A DNA stretch of 64,000 nt from Bordetella genomosp. 8 (GTDB lineage Bacteria; Pseudomonadota; Gammaproteobacteria; Burkholderiales; Burkholderiaceae_B). Both the position numbers and the translations under genes were made by a program. Positions 1 to 8,635 of the stretch are shown here, in pieces; the first letter of the stretch is position 1, and each line of letters begins with the position of its first letter. Under the pieces are notes generated by a model, which saw only the letters and a list, made by a program, of their open reading frames with translations, did not search any database and was not told where the DNA came from. The DNA lies in contig NZ_CP021108.1 of the NCBI RefSeq assembly GCF_002119685.1, forward strand, positions 248,001 to 312,000, given 5' to 3'.

Positions 1-1
1 T

Positions 2-2326
2 CCCGTCACCGGCGGCGCCGGCGCTGCGCTGACATCCCGGTCGCCGTGGGCGCTGCGGCCCAGCCTCGCGCGGCTGTTGAGCCAACCCACGCAGGCCAGC
101 GCCGCCGCGCAGGCAACGCTGTGCGGCAGCATGCCGGTGGTCTCGGGCACGCATGCGTGCCTCCCGCTGCGCGCCAGCGTGCAAGAGCTGAACGCCGCGC
201 AGGTGTTCGCCGAGGAAAGCTATTGGCACGAACAGGCGCAAGCCCAGGGCCATGACCCACAAGCGTGGCGGCTGTCTCATCTGCCGCCGGGCAGGGGGCG
301 TGATATGGCGCTGCAGGTGGCTGCACGGGCGGCGCAGGTCGCGGGCAAAGCGGCGCCGGCCGCGCAGGCAGCGCAAAGCGAGCCGGATGGCCTGCTGCGA
401 GGCACGGGCTTTGCCACCGCGCAGGTCCAATGCGTGGACGATACCGGCGCCGCGCGTACGGTCTGGACCGCTTGGGTGGCCGAGGTGGCCGTACAGCCCG
501 ACACGGGCCGTATCGACGTCACGCGGGTCGTGGCGGGGCATGACAGCCAGCACCTGCACTCGGCGCAAGAAGCAACCATCGATACGCGTATCGACGCGCC
601 CGATCACCCTCGCATCGACCATCAAGCCCCGTGGATGCTGGACAGCGCCCGCCGCCTGCTTGCCGAGCCCGCCGCGTTCGATACCTGGGCGAGTCCTGCG
701 CGGCCCTCGCCGAACGTCGCCGCCGGCGCGCTAGAAAAGCGGGACGAGCACCGCGACCTGAGCCGCGCGGACTCCGCCGCCATGCGCATCGCGCAAGGCA
801 GTCTGGACGTTGACGGTGTGGTGACTTTGCCCGCCTCGGCGGCCATCGCCAACGCCATCCACGATGCAACCGGCGTGCGCCTGCGCCAAGTGCCATTCCA
901 GGCCGAGTCCTTGCGACGCGCGTTGGCCGGCCAGGCCCGCGTGCGCAACCCCATGTCGCGCGGATGGAAATGGCTGGCGGCAGGCATGGCCGGATTGGCG
1001 GGCGTTGCCGTAGCCTTGTGGCCGATGAAGCCGGCCTTGCCGTTGACCCCCGGACCCGACGTTTCACTGTATTCGGCGAGCGCCATCGAGCGTGGCCGGC
1101 TTGTCGCCGCCGCGGGCGACTGCATGGCCTGCCACACGGCGCCCGGCGGCAAGACCAACGCCGGCGGACTTGCGCTGGACACCCCCTTCGGCGTCATCTA
1201 CACCACCAACATCACGCCCGACAACGACACTGGCATCGGCCGCTGGTCCTACGCGGCCTTCGAACGCGCCATGCGCCAGGGCGTGCACCAGGACGGCCGC
1301 CAGCTCTACCCCGCGTTTCCGTACACGGCTTACGCCAAGCTCAGCGATGCGGACATGCAGGCACTGTATGGCTACCTGATGTCGCAACCGGCCGTGAAGG
1401 CCGAGCCGCCCAAGACGCAACTGGCGTTTCCATTCAACATGCGTCCACTGCTGGCCGGCTGGAACGCGCTGTTTCACGATGCCGCGCCCTTCACGCCCGA
1501 CCCCACGCGCAGCGCCGCGTGGTTGCGTGGCGCGTATCTGGTGGAAGGCGCAGGCCATTGTTCCGCCTGCCATACGCCGCGCAATCGCCTGGGCGCGGAG
1601 AAGACCGGCGTGCACTATCTGGCGGGCGGAGAGGCCGAAGGCTGGACCGCACCCGCCTTGAACGCGCTTGCCAGCGGCCCGCGCGCGTGGAGCGGCGAAG
1701 AACTCTTCCAGTACCTGCGGACCGGCTACGCGCCAAGACATGGCGTGGCCGCGGGGCCGATGGCGCCGGTGATCCACGGCCTGGCTGAATTGCCGGATAG
1801 CGACCTGCGGGCCATCACGACGTATCTGATGGATTTGCCGAATCAAGATGGGGCGGCCGCGTCTGACGCACTCTCGGCGGCTCCCTCGTCCGCAACGGCA
1901 TCGGTGCCCGCACAGGCGTCCACATCGGCACCCGCATCGGCACCCGCATCGGCACCGAATGCCACCACCCTTTACGTCCTGCAAGCCCGCCACGCCAACG
2001 GTGAACGGGTCTATCAGAACGCCTGCGCGGCCTGCCATGACGCGGGCAGCGGCCCGACCCTGTTCGGCGCGCGGCCCTTGCTGGGCACGAACACCAACGT
2101 CCACGCCGCCACGCCGGACAACCTGATCCAGGTCATCCTGCATGGCATCCAGGATCCGGCCGAGGACGCATTGGGCTACATGCCCGCCTTTCGCGACAGC
2201 CTGAACGATGCGCAGGTGGCGGACCTGGTGGGCTATCTGCGGCAACGTTTCGCGCCTGGGGAGCCGGCTTGGCCCGATCCCATGTCAACCATTGAACGGC
2301 TACGCGACTTCTCGGAGCAGCATTAG
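2..2326 (+). CDS. nicB: Nicotinate dehydrogenase-like subunit B (molybdopterin C-terminal part fused to a triheme cytochrome c), 5' truncated
   Basis: The frame is open to the window edge, so this is the last 774 residues of a longer protein. Residues 1 to about 310 look like the end of a xanthine-dehydrogenase-family molybdopterin subunit. A membrane segment follows near residues 322-340, then three c-type heme sites, CMACH near 374, CSACH near 520 and CAACH near 675, with an Ala/Ser/Pro linker before the third. This order (Mo subunit, membrane anchor, triheme tail) is that of NicB, which hydroxylates nicotinate to 6-hydroxynicotinate and passes electrons to the respiratory chain from the periplasmic side. 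The downstream MFS gene and MarR repressor support nicotinate. An isoquinoline or aldehyde oxidoreductase of the same architecture is the alternative. Confidence 0.72.
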   Translation, partial: PVTGGAGAALTSRSPWALRPSLARLLSQPTQASAAAQATLCGSMPVVSGTHACLPLRASVQELNAAQVFAEESYWHEQAQAQGHDPQAWRLSHLPPGRGRDMALQVAARAAQVAGKAAPAAQAAQSEPDGLLRGTGFATAQVQCVDDTGAARTVWTAWVAEVAVQPDTGRIDVTRVVAGHDSQHLHSAQEATIDTRIDAPDHPRIDHQAPWMLDSARRLLAEPAAFDTWASPARPSPNVAAGALEKRDEHRDLSRADSAAMRIAQGSLDVDGVVTLPASAAIANAIHDATGVRLRQVPFQAESLRRALAGQARVRNPMSRGWKWLAAGMAGLAGVAVALWPMKPALPLTPGPDVSLYSASAIERGRLVAAAGDCMACHTAPGGKTNAGGLALDTPFGVIYTTNITPDNDTGIGRWSYAAFERAMRQGVHQDGRQLYPAFPYTAYAKLSDADMQALYGYLMSQPAVKAEPPKTQLAFPFNMRPLLAGWNALFHDAAPFTPDPTRSAAWLRGAYLVEGAGHCSACHTPRNRLGAEKTGVHYLAGGEAEGWTAPALNALASGPRAWSGEELFQYLRTGYAPRHGVAAGPMAPVIHGLAELPDSDLRAITTYLMDLPNQDGAAASDALSAAPSSATASVPAQASTSAPASAPASAPNATTLYVLQARHANGERVYQNACAACHDAGSGPTLFGARPLLGTNTNVHAATPDNLIQVILHGIQDPAEDALGYMPAFRDSLNDAQVADLVGYLRQRFAPGEPAWPDPMSTIERLRDFSEQH
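1923..1956 (+). repeat. In-frame 12-bp tandem repeat in the cytochrome linker
   Basis: The unit CATCGGCACCCG occurs nearly three times in a row. It encodes the Ser-Ala-Pro-Ala linker between the second and third heme domains. The unit is a multiple of three, so copy-number change would lengthen or shorten the linker without a frameshift. Confidence 0.7.
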
Positions 2327-2383
2327 GAACCACGGACACAACACGTGCAACTTCAACGACGATCACATCAAGGGGTTTTATCT

Positions 2384-3700
2384 ATGTCAGCTTCATTGGT
2401 TTCCGTGGACAAGGCGATACAGGCGGCGGGGGTCGGCACGTTCCAGTACCGGCTCTTCGTAATTTTCGGCCTGGTGTGGATGGCCGACGCGATGCAGGTG
2501 CTGTCCATCGGCTTTAGCGCGCCGTCCATTGCCAAGACCTTCGGCATCACCGTGCCGCAAGCGCTGCAAAGCGGCACGTTCTTTTTCATCGGCATGCTGA
2601 TCGGCGCGTTTGCGTTCGGCCGTCTGGCCGACCGCATCGGACGCCGCCCCGTCCTGATGGCGGCCGTCATCATCGACGCCTGCGCGGGCGTGGCTTCGGC
2701 CTTCGCGCCCGAGTTCACGTGGCTGCTGTTCCTGCGCTTTCTGACCGGCATCGGCGTGGGCGGCACCCTGCCGGTGGACTACACGATGATGGCCGAATTC
2801 CTGCCCAGCGACCGCCGTGGCCGCTGGCTGGTGCTGCTGGAATCGTTCTGGGCCGTGGGCACCATCCTGTTGGCCGTGCTGGCGCTGGCCGCCGTGGCCT
2901 GGGGCGACGATGCCTGGCGGGTCATCTTCTTCGTGACGGGTCTGCCCGCGCTGATCGGCCTGGTGTTGCGCTTCTATATTCCCGAATCGCCGATGTTCCT
3001 GAACCGCAATGGCAAATCCGATCAAGCACGCAAGGTGCTGGAACGCGTCGCGCGCGTCAACCGCAGCAATGTCGACGTGCCGCATCTGCAACCGGAAACG
3101 CCCGTGCACGCGTCGATGTTCGCGCTGTTCTCGGCCAGCCACCGGCGCCGCAGCATCGGCCTGTTCCTGGCGTGGGCGCTGATCTCCATCGCGTACTACG
3201 GCGTTTTCGTCTACCTGCCGATCAAGCTCAGCACCGCGGGCTTCGCCTTCATGCGCGGCCAGGAATTCCTGGTGCTGCTGGCGCTGGTGCAACTGCCCGG
3301 CTTTGCGCTGTCCGCCTACGGGGTCGAACGCTGGGGCCGGAAACCCACGCTTGTCGGCTTCCTGATCCTGAGCGCGGTCGGCTGCATGCTCTATAGCCTG
3401 GGCACGTCGCCCGCCGTGGTGATCGGGTCCACCCTGTTGATGAGCTTCTCGCTCCTGGGCACCTGGGGCGCGCTGTACGCCTTCACGCCCGAGGTCTATC
3501 CGACCGACCTGCGCGCCAGCGGCATGGGCCTGGCCGGCGCGGTGGCGCGTTTTGGCGGGCTGTTCGCGCCGGCCATCATCGCGCCCATCATGACCAGCCA
3601 CTTCACGCTGTCGCTGGTGGTGCTGTCCAGCATGCTGGTGGCGGGCGCCATCGCAATCTGGTCGGTGGACGTGGAATCGCGCAACCGCGCATTGGATTGA
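2384..3700 (+). CDS. MFS transporter, NiaP/sugar-porter-like, probably for nicotinate or its hydroxylated product
   Basis: This is a 438-residue, 12-helix major facilitator protein. The loop between helices 2 and 3 carries the family motif GRLADRIGRRP (about residues 75-85), and helix 4 has RFLTGIGVGG. The ATG at 2384 is chosen because AGGGG lies 8 bases upstream; an upstream GTG at 2345 has no such site. The gene starts 57 bp after the dehydrogenase gene and probably shares its operon. Resemblance to NiaP-type carriers and the nicB/nicR context suggest uptake of nicotinate or 6-hydroxynicotinate (the NicT role), but the sequence does not show the substrate. Confidence 0.75.
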   Translation: MSASLVSVDKAIQAAGVGTFQYRLFVIFGLVWMADAMQVLSIGFSAPSIAKTFGITVPQALQSGTFFFIGMLIGAFAFGRLADRIGRRPVLMAAVIIDACAGVASAFAPEFTWLLFLRFLTGIGVGGTLPVDYTMMAEFLPSDRRGRWLVLLESFWAVGTILLAVLALAAVAWGDDAWRVIFFVTGLPALIGLVLRFYIPESPMFLNRNGKSDQARKVLERVARVNRSNVDVPHLQPETPVHASMFALFSASHRRRSIGLFLAWALISIAYYGVFVYLPIKLSTAGFAFMRGQEFLVLLALVQLPGFALSAYGVERWGRKPTLVGFLILSAVGCMLYSLGTSPAVVIGSTLLMSFSLLGTWGALYAFTPEVYPTDLRASGMGLAGAVARFGGLFAPAIIAPIMTSHFTLSLVVLSSMLVAGAIAIWSVDVESRNRALD

Positions 3701-3738
3701 CAGGGCAGCGGCGCGCGCCCTTGCTTTCACCGATGTTG

Positions 3739-3775
3739 ACGGCGACGAACCGGCCTTATGCCGGTTCGTCGCCGT
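3739..3775. terminator. 16-bp perfect hairpin between converging genes, overlapping the end of nicR
   Basis: The arms at 3739-3754 and 3760-3775 are perfectly complementary over 16 bp, with a 5-base loop (CTTAT). The stop codon of the MarR gene lies in the loop, so the second arm is coding. There is no long T tract on either side. It probably ends transcripts arriving from both directions. Confidence 0.6.
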
Positions 3776-4223
3776 TCAGCATTTTGGTCAACAGAAAATC
3801 CAGCGCCAGCCGTTCGGCCGGGTTCAGGTTGCCATACGTGCTTTCGGTGATCTGCATGGCGAACGGCTCCATCTCTTGCACCAGCGCCTGGCCGGCAGGC
3901 GTCAGGTTGATGACGACCTTGCGTCGGTCGACGGGGTCGTGATCCACCTTCACCAACTCGCGCTGCTTCAGCCGGTCTACTACCCCACGCACGGTGGCCT
4001 GGTCGATCACCGTGGCCTTGACCAGATCCGCAAGCGAACTCGCGCCGTGATCCCGCACCGAACACAACACGACAAACTGCGCGGCTGTGAGCTGGGAGTC
4101 GGGTATGTAATGCTGGAACAAGGCGGTATGCCGCTGATAGACACGCCGCAGCAGGTGCCCTATCTGGTCAGAAAACAAATAGCGATCCTTGGTGAACGAG
4201 GATTTGCCTTTTACGTTGCGCAT
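3756..4223 (-). CDS. nicR: MarR-family repressor, NicR/BpsR-like
   Basis: The 155-residue protein is a winged-helix MarR regulator, with the DNA-binding core at about residues 25-100 and dimerisation helices at both ends. The start is placed at the ATG at 4223 (MRNVKGKSSF). Upstream in-frame codons are AT-richer and look like leader DNA. In Pseudomonas NicR, and in Bordetella where the homologue is BpsR, this protein represses nicotinate-degradation genes and is released by 6-hydroxynicotinate. Its position beside a nicB-like gene fits that role. On its own strand a perfect -35 box TTGACA lies at 4267-4262 with no good -10 box at 17 bp. Assignment to NicR rather than another MarR protein rests on context and recalled similarity. 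Confidence 0.68.
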   Translation of the reverse strand: MRNVKGKSSFTKDRYLFSDQIGHLLRRVYQRHTALFQHYIPDSQLTAAQFVVLCSVRDHGASSLADLVKATVIDQATVRGVVDRLKQRELVKVDHDPVDRRKVVINLTPAGQALVQEMEPFAMQITESTYGNLNPAERLALDFLLTKMLNGDEPA

Positions 4224-4348
4224 AAGCCTATCCGAAGCAATGCCGTGAATATGATGATTCTTGTCAACAGTACACGCTTTGTGCGGTAGCGGGAGATTCG
4301 ACAAGCTGGGATGTCCAAGATCGCATCCCGTTCTGTTCGCGCTACACC

Positions 4349-5011
4349 TCAGGGGGTCTCTTGCGTACTCGCCGCGCGCGCCTTCATCAGCCGCCGGCGC
4401 GTCATGCTCAGGTGCAGCTGCATGATGTCATGGGCCAGGGCGCCGTCGCGGTCCTCGATGGCCAGGGTCAGGTCCTGGTGGTGGCTCAGGCTCTGCTGCA
4501 TTTCATCGCGGCTGTACAGGTGAAACGAGCGGATGACGATAGGCATGTCTATCATCGTCGCCAGGATGGACTGCAGGCGGTGCGAGCCGCTGGCCTCCAG
4601 CAGGGTGTGATGGAAGACGCGATTCGCGGCCTGCGTCGCGTCAGCCACGCCTGCGCCGCCGGCCTTGATGGCCTTGGCCATTTGTTCGTTGCTTTGCTTG
4701 AGCGTGGCCAGCGCGTCGTCGCTGCGGCGCTCCGCGGCCAGTTGGGCGCAGAACGGTTCGAGCCGCAGCCTGAGCTGGAATACTTCCTCGATATCCCACT
4801 CGGTCCAGGCGGCCACGTGCACGCCTCTGCCCGATTCGGCCACGGCCAGGCCGTCTTCCACCAGGCGCCGCAGGGCGGCGCGTACCGGCGTGCGGCTGAT
4901 GCCGAAGGTGTCGGCCAGGGGTTCTTCCTTCAACTGCGTGCCTGGCTTGTATTGGCCCGCCAGGATCCGGTGCTTGAGGGTTTCGTAGGCGAGATGCGAA
5001 TCGCTGGCCAT
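4349..5011 (-). CDS. GntR-family regulator, FCD (FadR) type
   Basis: The 220-residue protein has an N-terminal GntR winged helix (about residues 5-70, with the family run FGISRTPVRAALRRL). A helical FCD domain (about 78-205) contains the His pair in FHHTLLEASGSHR and a later SHH, which normally bind a metal and a carboxylate effector. It is divergent from the dehydrogenase/TctC/RraA operon at 5325 and is the obvious regulator of it. The 313-bp gap between them contains an inverted repeat suited to a dimeric regulator. Confidence 0.85.
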   Translation of the reverse strand: MASDSHLAYETLKHRILAGQYKPGTQLKEEPLADTFGISRTPVRAALRRLVEDGLAVAESGRGVHVAAWTEWDIEEVFQLRLRLEPFCAQLAAERRSDDALATLKQSNEQMAKAIKAGGAGVADATQAANRVFHHTLLEASGSHRLQSILATMIDMPIVIRSFHLYSRDEMQQSLSHHQDLTLAIEDRDGALAHDIMQLHLSMTRRRLMKARAASTQETP

Positions 5012-5324
5012 GGTGTGTAAAGCCGTGCGTGAAGAAAGGAAGGTTTGCGGACAAGTGGACGTGCCGGCGGGGCCCCGGGCGCGATGTCGCGCAGGCTAAC
5101 ACAGGATGCCGTTGCCGGCCGGTGGACCGAAGCGGCGCGGCTAAGGAAATTGTTTTTTAACTGTATTTTCTTGCCCGATGGCATTCAACGGGCATATAAG
5201 ACGGACTGGCGCGATCAACGCTGTATTTTGTGCGGTTGCACAATTCCGTATCAGGGTTTACCAGCATTGGCGGGCATGCGTCCGTACACCCACAATGGCG
5301 CCTATTGTATTTTTTTTGTACATC
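5012..5324. promoter_or_regulatory. Divergent regulatory region between the GntR gene and the DUF1932 operon
   Basis: This 313-bp gap has no supported gene and is AT-richer than its surroundings, including a run of eight T at 5311-5318. It holds the inverted repeat at 5228-5243. There is no Shine-Dalgarno match just before the ATG at 5325. It probably contains the promoters for both directions. Confidence 0.5.
5228..5243. promoter_or_regulatory. Perfect inverted repeat, candidate GntR operator
   Basis: TTGTGC and GCACAA flank a 4-base spacer (GGTT), giving a 16-bp perfect dyad. It lies about 95 bp before the dehydrogenase start and 217 bp before the divergent GntR gene. Confidence 0.45.
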
Positions 5325-6182
5325 ATGGACATCACCATCATAGGTGGCGGGGAAGTGGGTCGGTGCTACGCCGACAGCTTGGGAGACGCGGGCCACCGCA
5401 TCCTGGGCATCTGCGACACCCGCCCGTCGGAGACTTTGAAGCAATACTGCGAGGCCAGGGGCATCCCCCTGCACGACGACCTGGGGCCCTGGCTGGGCCA
5501 GGCGCAGGTCGTGATCAGCGCGGTATTCGGATCGGTGGCGCTGGAGACCTGCGCCCGCGCCTTGCCCTACATGGCCGACGGCGCGCTGTATGCCGATTTC
5601 ACGACGGCCAGCCCGCAGGACATGCGCGCCGCGGCCGAACTGGCCGAAGGCGATAACGTCGTGTTCGCGGACGTCGCCATTACCGGTGCCATCAGCCTCG
5701 GGAAGGGCAAGACCCCGCTCCTGTGCGCGGGCCATGGCGCACCGGAGATCGAAACCCTGATGCGCGGCGCGGGCGCGCCTATCCAGCAGGTCGGCACGCA
5801 GGCGGGCGACGCCGCGACCTTGAAACTGCTGCGCAGCGTGTACACGAAAGGCTGCGAAGCGCTGGCGGTGGAATGCCTGGTCGCGGCCGAGGCCAAGGGC
5901 CTGCGGGAGGACCTGTATCGCGTGCTGCAGGACATCGAACAGCAATCGCTGCGGGTCTTCCTGGAAATGCTGGTGCGTACCCACGTCGTGCATGCCCGCC
6001 GCCGCCTGGCGGAAGTGCGGGAGGCCACACGGCAACTGGAACGCGATGGCTTGTCGCCGCGCGTCATGCCGGGCGTCGCCGCGCTGTTCGAGCGCACGGC
6101 GGACGCGCTGGACGGTACCGAGGATGCCAGCTCCGTGGCTTCCAGCCTGCGCTGGCTGGAGCAACTGGCGCGACGCGAATGA
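5325..6182 (+). CDS. NAD(P)-dependent dehydrogenase with C-terminal DUF1932 domain
   Basis: The 285-residue protein starts at once with a Rossmann fold (ITIIGGGEVGRCYADSL, residues 3-19), as in 6-phosphogluconate and 3-hydroxyisobutyrate dehydrogenases. The C-terminal half is all-helical like DUF1932. The ATG at 5325 is preferred over upstream in-frame ATGs because it places the nucleotide-binding strand at the N-terminus. The likely role is NAD(P)-linked oxidation of a beta-hydroxyacid. It leads an operon with a TctC receptor and an RraA-like aldolase, consistent with use of an imported hydroxylated organic acid. The substrate is unknown. Confidence 0.75.
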   Translation: MDITIIGGGEVGRCYADSLGDAGHRILGICDTRPSETLKQYCEARGIPLHDDLGPWLGQAQVVISAVFGSVALETCARALPYMADGALYADFTTASPQDMRAAAELAEGDNVVFADVAITGAISLGKGKTPLLCAGHGAPEIETLMRGAGAPIQQVGTQAGDAATLKLLRSVYTKGCEALAVECLVAAEAKGLREDLYRVLQDIEQQSLRVFLEMLVRTHVVHARRRLAEVREATRQLERDGLSPRVMPGVAALFERTADALDGTEDASSVASSLRWLEQLARRE

Positions 6183-6253
6183 TCGACTTGCCCTGATCCC
6201 TGACCGGGCTGGGCCGCAGTTCAAAGAACAAGCACACCGAGAGGACGACAACC

Positions 6254-7222
6254 ATGAAATACCCCGCATATCTCGCGGCATGCGCCGCCCTGGCCTGCGC
6301 CGTCAACGTGGCCGGCGCCGCCGACCTGGGCTCATCGCCCATCACGCTGATTTCACCCTTCCCGCCAGGCGGCGGCACAGACACGCTGACGCGCATGCTC
6401 GGCGCGGCGGTGGCGGCCGACACGGGCTGGAACATCGTGGTCGAGAACAAGCCCGGCGCCGGCGGCAACCTGGCGCTCGATTCGGTCGCACGAGCGAAAC
6501 CGGACGGCCATACCTTGGTCATGGCGCAGACCGACAACGTCGTGCTGAATCCGTGGCTGTACAAAAAGCTGACCTACGACACCTTCAAGGATTTCAAGCC
6601 GGTCGTCCTGGTGGCATCGTCGCCGAGCGTCTACGTGACCATGCCCAAGTCGCCGTACCACACGATTGACGACGTGGAGAAGTTCGCCAAGAAGAATCCC
6701 GGCCGTCTTTCCGTGGGCGTGCCCGGCGTCGGTTCGAGCGGCGACCTGATCAGCCAGCTGTGGCGCAAGGAGGCGGCCATCGACATCATGACCGTGCCGT
6801 ATCGCGGCTGGGGCCAGGCCTTTCCCGACCTGTCCAGCGGCCGGATCGACATCTACAACGGTTCCGTCGCCACGCTGCTGTCGCAGATCAAGGGCGGCGC
6901 CGTGCATGCGATCGGCGTCGTGGCGGACCAGCGTTCGCAATCCCTGCCTGACGTGCCTACCTTTGTCGAGAAGGGGTACAAGAAGATCGACCAGACCATC
7001 TGGTGGGGATTGATGGCGCCTGGGCAGACGCCCGACGACGTGGTCCAGCAGCTGAATGCCGCGGTGAACAAGGCCATCGCCAAGCCTGATTTCGTGGCGA
7101 AACTGCGTGACGCCGGTTATCAGGCGCTGGGCGGCACGAGCGCCGATTTTGCCAAGCGCTACAAGCAGGACTATGACGCCTTCGGCGCGGTCATCACCGA
7201 GTCCGGCATCGAGAAGCAATAG
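6254..7222 (+). CDS. Bug/TctC-family periplasmic solute-binding protein
   Basis: The 322-residue protein has a signal peptide (hydrophobic about residues 6-22, cleavage after AGA), followed by the TctC hallmarks PFPPGGGTDTLTR and VVENKPGAGGNLA. Such proteins capture mono- and dicarboxylates and aromatic acids in the periplasm and hand them to TctAB-type permeases. No TctA or TctB gene is near, which is usual for these receptors in Bordetella and relatives. It lies 71 bp after the dehydrogenase gene and just before the RraA-like gene, so it probably supplies their substrate. Confidence 0.9.
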   Translation: MKYPAYLAACAALACAVNVAGAADLGSSPITLISPFPPGGGTDTLTRMLGAAVAADTGWNIVVENKPGAGGNLALDSVARAKPDGHTLVMAQTDNVVLNPWLYKKLTYDTFKDFKPVVLVASSPSVYVTMPKSPYHTIDDVEKFAKKNPGRLSVGVPGVGSSGDLISQLWRKEAAIDIMTVPYRGWGQAFPDLSSGRIDIYNGSVATLLSQIKGGAVHAIGVVADQRSQSLPDVPTFVEKGYKKIDQTIWWGLMAPGQTPDDVVQQLNAAVNKAIAKPDFVAKLRDAGYQALGGTSADFAKRYKQDYDAFGAVITESGIEKQ

Positions 7223-7273
7223 GGCCGGGCCTTGTTCCCCTGCCGACCGTCCATCCAAGAAGGAATTGAAGCG

Positions 7274-7945
7274 ATGATAGGTTTCGAGATCCATACCCGC
7301 CAGCGTGCGGTCAGCGCCCAGACCGTGGCGGATTTTCGCGGCCTGCCCGTGGCCAACGTGAGCGACGTGATGTCGCGCATGACGGCCGGCGGCCCGACGC
7401 TGCGCCCCATGCACGACGGCACCTATATGGCCGGTCCGGCCCTGACCGTGCGTTGCCGCCCCGGCGACAACCTGCTGGTGCACAAGGCCCTGGACTTGGC
7501 AAAGCCGGGCGACGTGGTCGTGGTCGATGCGGGCGGCGACCTGACCAACGCCATCATCGGCGAGATCATGGTGGCCTATGCCACCCGGCGGCAGCTGGCC
7601 GGCATCGTCATCCACGGCGCCATCCGCGATTCGGCCACGCTGCAGCGCGGCAGCTTTCCGGTGTTCGCCGCCGGCGTGACGCACCGCGGGCCCTACAAGG
7701 ATGGTCCCGGCGTCATCAATGGACCCGTGTCCCTGGCCGGCATGGTGATAGAGCCCGGCGACCTGGTCATCGGCGACGAAGACGGCCTGCTGTGCGTGCC
7801 TTATGGACAGGTGGACGAGGTGCTGGCGGCCACGCGCGAGAAGCATCACGTCGAAGAGAAGATGATGGCGGACATCGCTGCGGACCGGCTGGACACGAGC
7901 TGGATCGATGCGCGGCTGAAGACCCTGGGGTGCATGGGCGTCTGA
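7274..7945 (+). CDS. RraA-family protein, probable HMG/CHA-type aldolase
   Basis: The 223-residue protein has the RraA/demethylmenaquinone-methyltransferase-like fold. The active-site segment is GEIMVAYATRRQ followed by IVIHGAIRDSATL, where the Arg-Asp pair binds substrate and metal in the class II HMG/CHA aldolases. The ATG at 7274 is chosen because AAGGA lies upstream and the earlier in-frame start adds an unlikely leader. In this operon, retro-aldol or decarboxylation of a 4-carboxy-hydroxy acid is more likely than ribonuclease E inhibition. A second RraA homologue is encoded at 34772-35503. Confidence 0.75.
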   Translation: MIGFEIHTRQRAVSAQTVADFRGLPVANVSDVMSRMTAGGPTLRPMHDGTYMAGPALTVRCRPGDNLLVHKALDLAKPGDVVVVDAGGDLTNAIIGEIMVAYATRRQLAGIVIHGAIRDSATLQRGSFPVFAAGVTHRGPYKDGPGVINGPVSLAGMVIEPGDLVIGDEDGLLCVPYGQVDEVLAATREKHHVEEKMMADIAADRLDTSWIDARLKTLGCMGV

Positions 7946-8053
7946 TCGGGTCGGCGGCGGCCGGCCATCTGACCGGCTCACCGGCCCGGTGGCCGCGTAG
8001 CGGGCGTACATCTTCCGGTCATCCAAGGCCTCTACAATCGGCGCTTCCGCCCG

Positions 8054-8608
8054 ATGACCCGTCCCATGACCGCCCACGTCACCGCCGTCAGCGCCAGTCC
8101 GGCGCATGCATTCTCCAAACAGGTCCTGCCTTCCATCACGCTGGTTGCCGGCTACGGCGTGCAGGACGACGCGCATTACGGGATCACGGTCCAGCACCGC
8201 TCGCGCGTGGCGCGGGATCCCACGCAGCCGAACCTGCGGCAGGTGCATCTGATCCACAGCGAGCTGTTCACCGAGCTGGCCGGCAAGGGGTTCGAGATCG
8301 AACCGGGCCAGCTGGGCGAGAACGTCACCACCGTCGGGATAGACCTGCTGGCCTTGCCGGTGGATACCGTCCTGCATATCGGCGAGCAGGTGAGCCTGCG
8401 CGTGACCGGCTTGCGCAATCCCTGCATCCAGCTGGATACCTATCGGCAAGGCCTGACGGCGGCGGTGCTGGATCGCGCCCCCGATGGCAGCCTGGTGCGC
8501 AAGGCCGGCGTGATGAGCGTGGTCCTGACCGGCGGGACGGTACGGGCGGGCGATGCGATACGCGTGGTCCTGCCGGCGGAGCCGCATCGGCCGCTGGAAA
8601 GGGTCTGA
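8054..8608 (+). CDS. MOSC-domain protein
   Basis: The 184-residue protein is a single MOSC domain (the C-terminal fold of Moco sulfurases and YiiM). It includes the conserved Cys in LRNPCIQL (about residues 119-126), which carries sulfur in the family. It may work in molybdenum-cofactor or thiol-transfer chemistry. The ATG at 8054 lacks a Shine-Dalgarno site, and another in-frame ATG at 8066 gives a more typical N-terminus. A TACAAT box lies at 8033-8038, so the mRNA may be nearly leaderless. Confidence 0.8.
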   Translation: MTRPMTAHVTAVSASPAHAFSKQVLPSITLVAGYGVQDDAHYGITVQHRSRVARDPTQPNLRQVHLIHSELFTELAGKGFEIEPGQLGENVTTVGIDLLALPVDTVLHIGEQVSLRVTGLRNPCIQLDTYRQGLTAAVLDRAPDGSLVRKAGVMSVVLTGGTVRAGDAIRVVLPAEPHRPLERV

Positions 8609-8635
8609 GCGTCCTATAACACCCGCGAATGCCGC

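Noticed and set aside
5311-5318. T8 run as a rho-independent terminator
   Set aside because: No stable stem precedes it, and it lies directly before a start codon in a divergent promoter region.
6353-8587. A 744-codon antisense frame over the TctC, RraA and MOSC genes
   Set aside because: It has the same GC-driven cause. It spans three unrelated genes and their gaps and shows no recognisable protein features.
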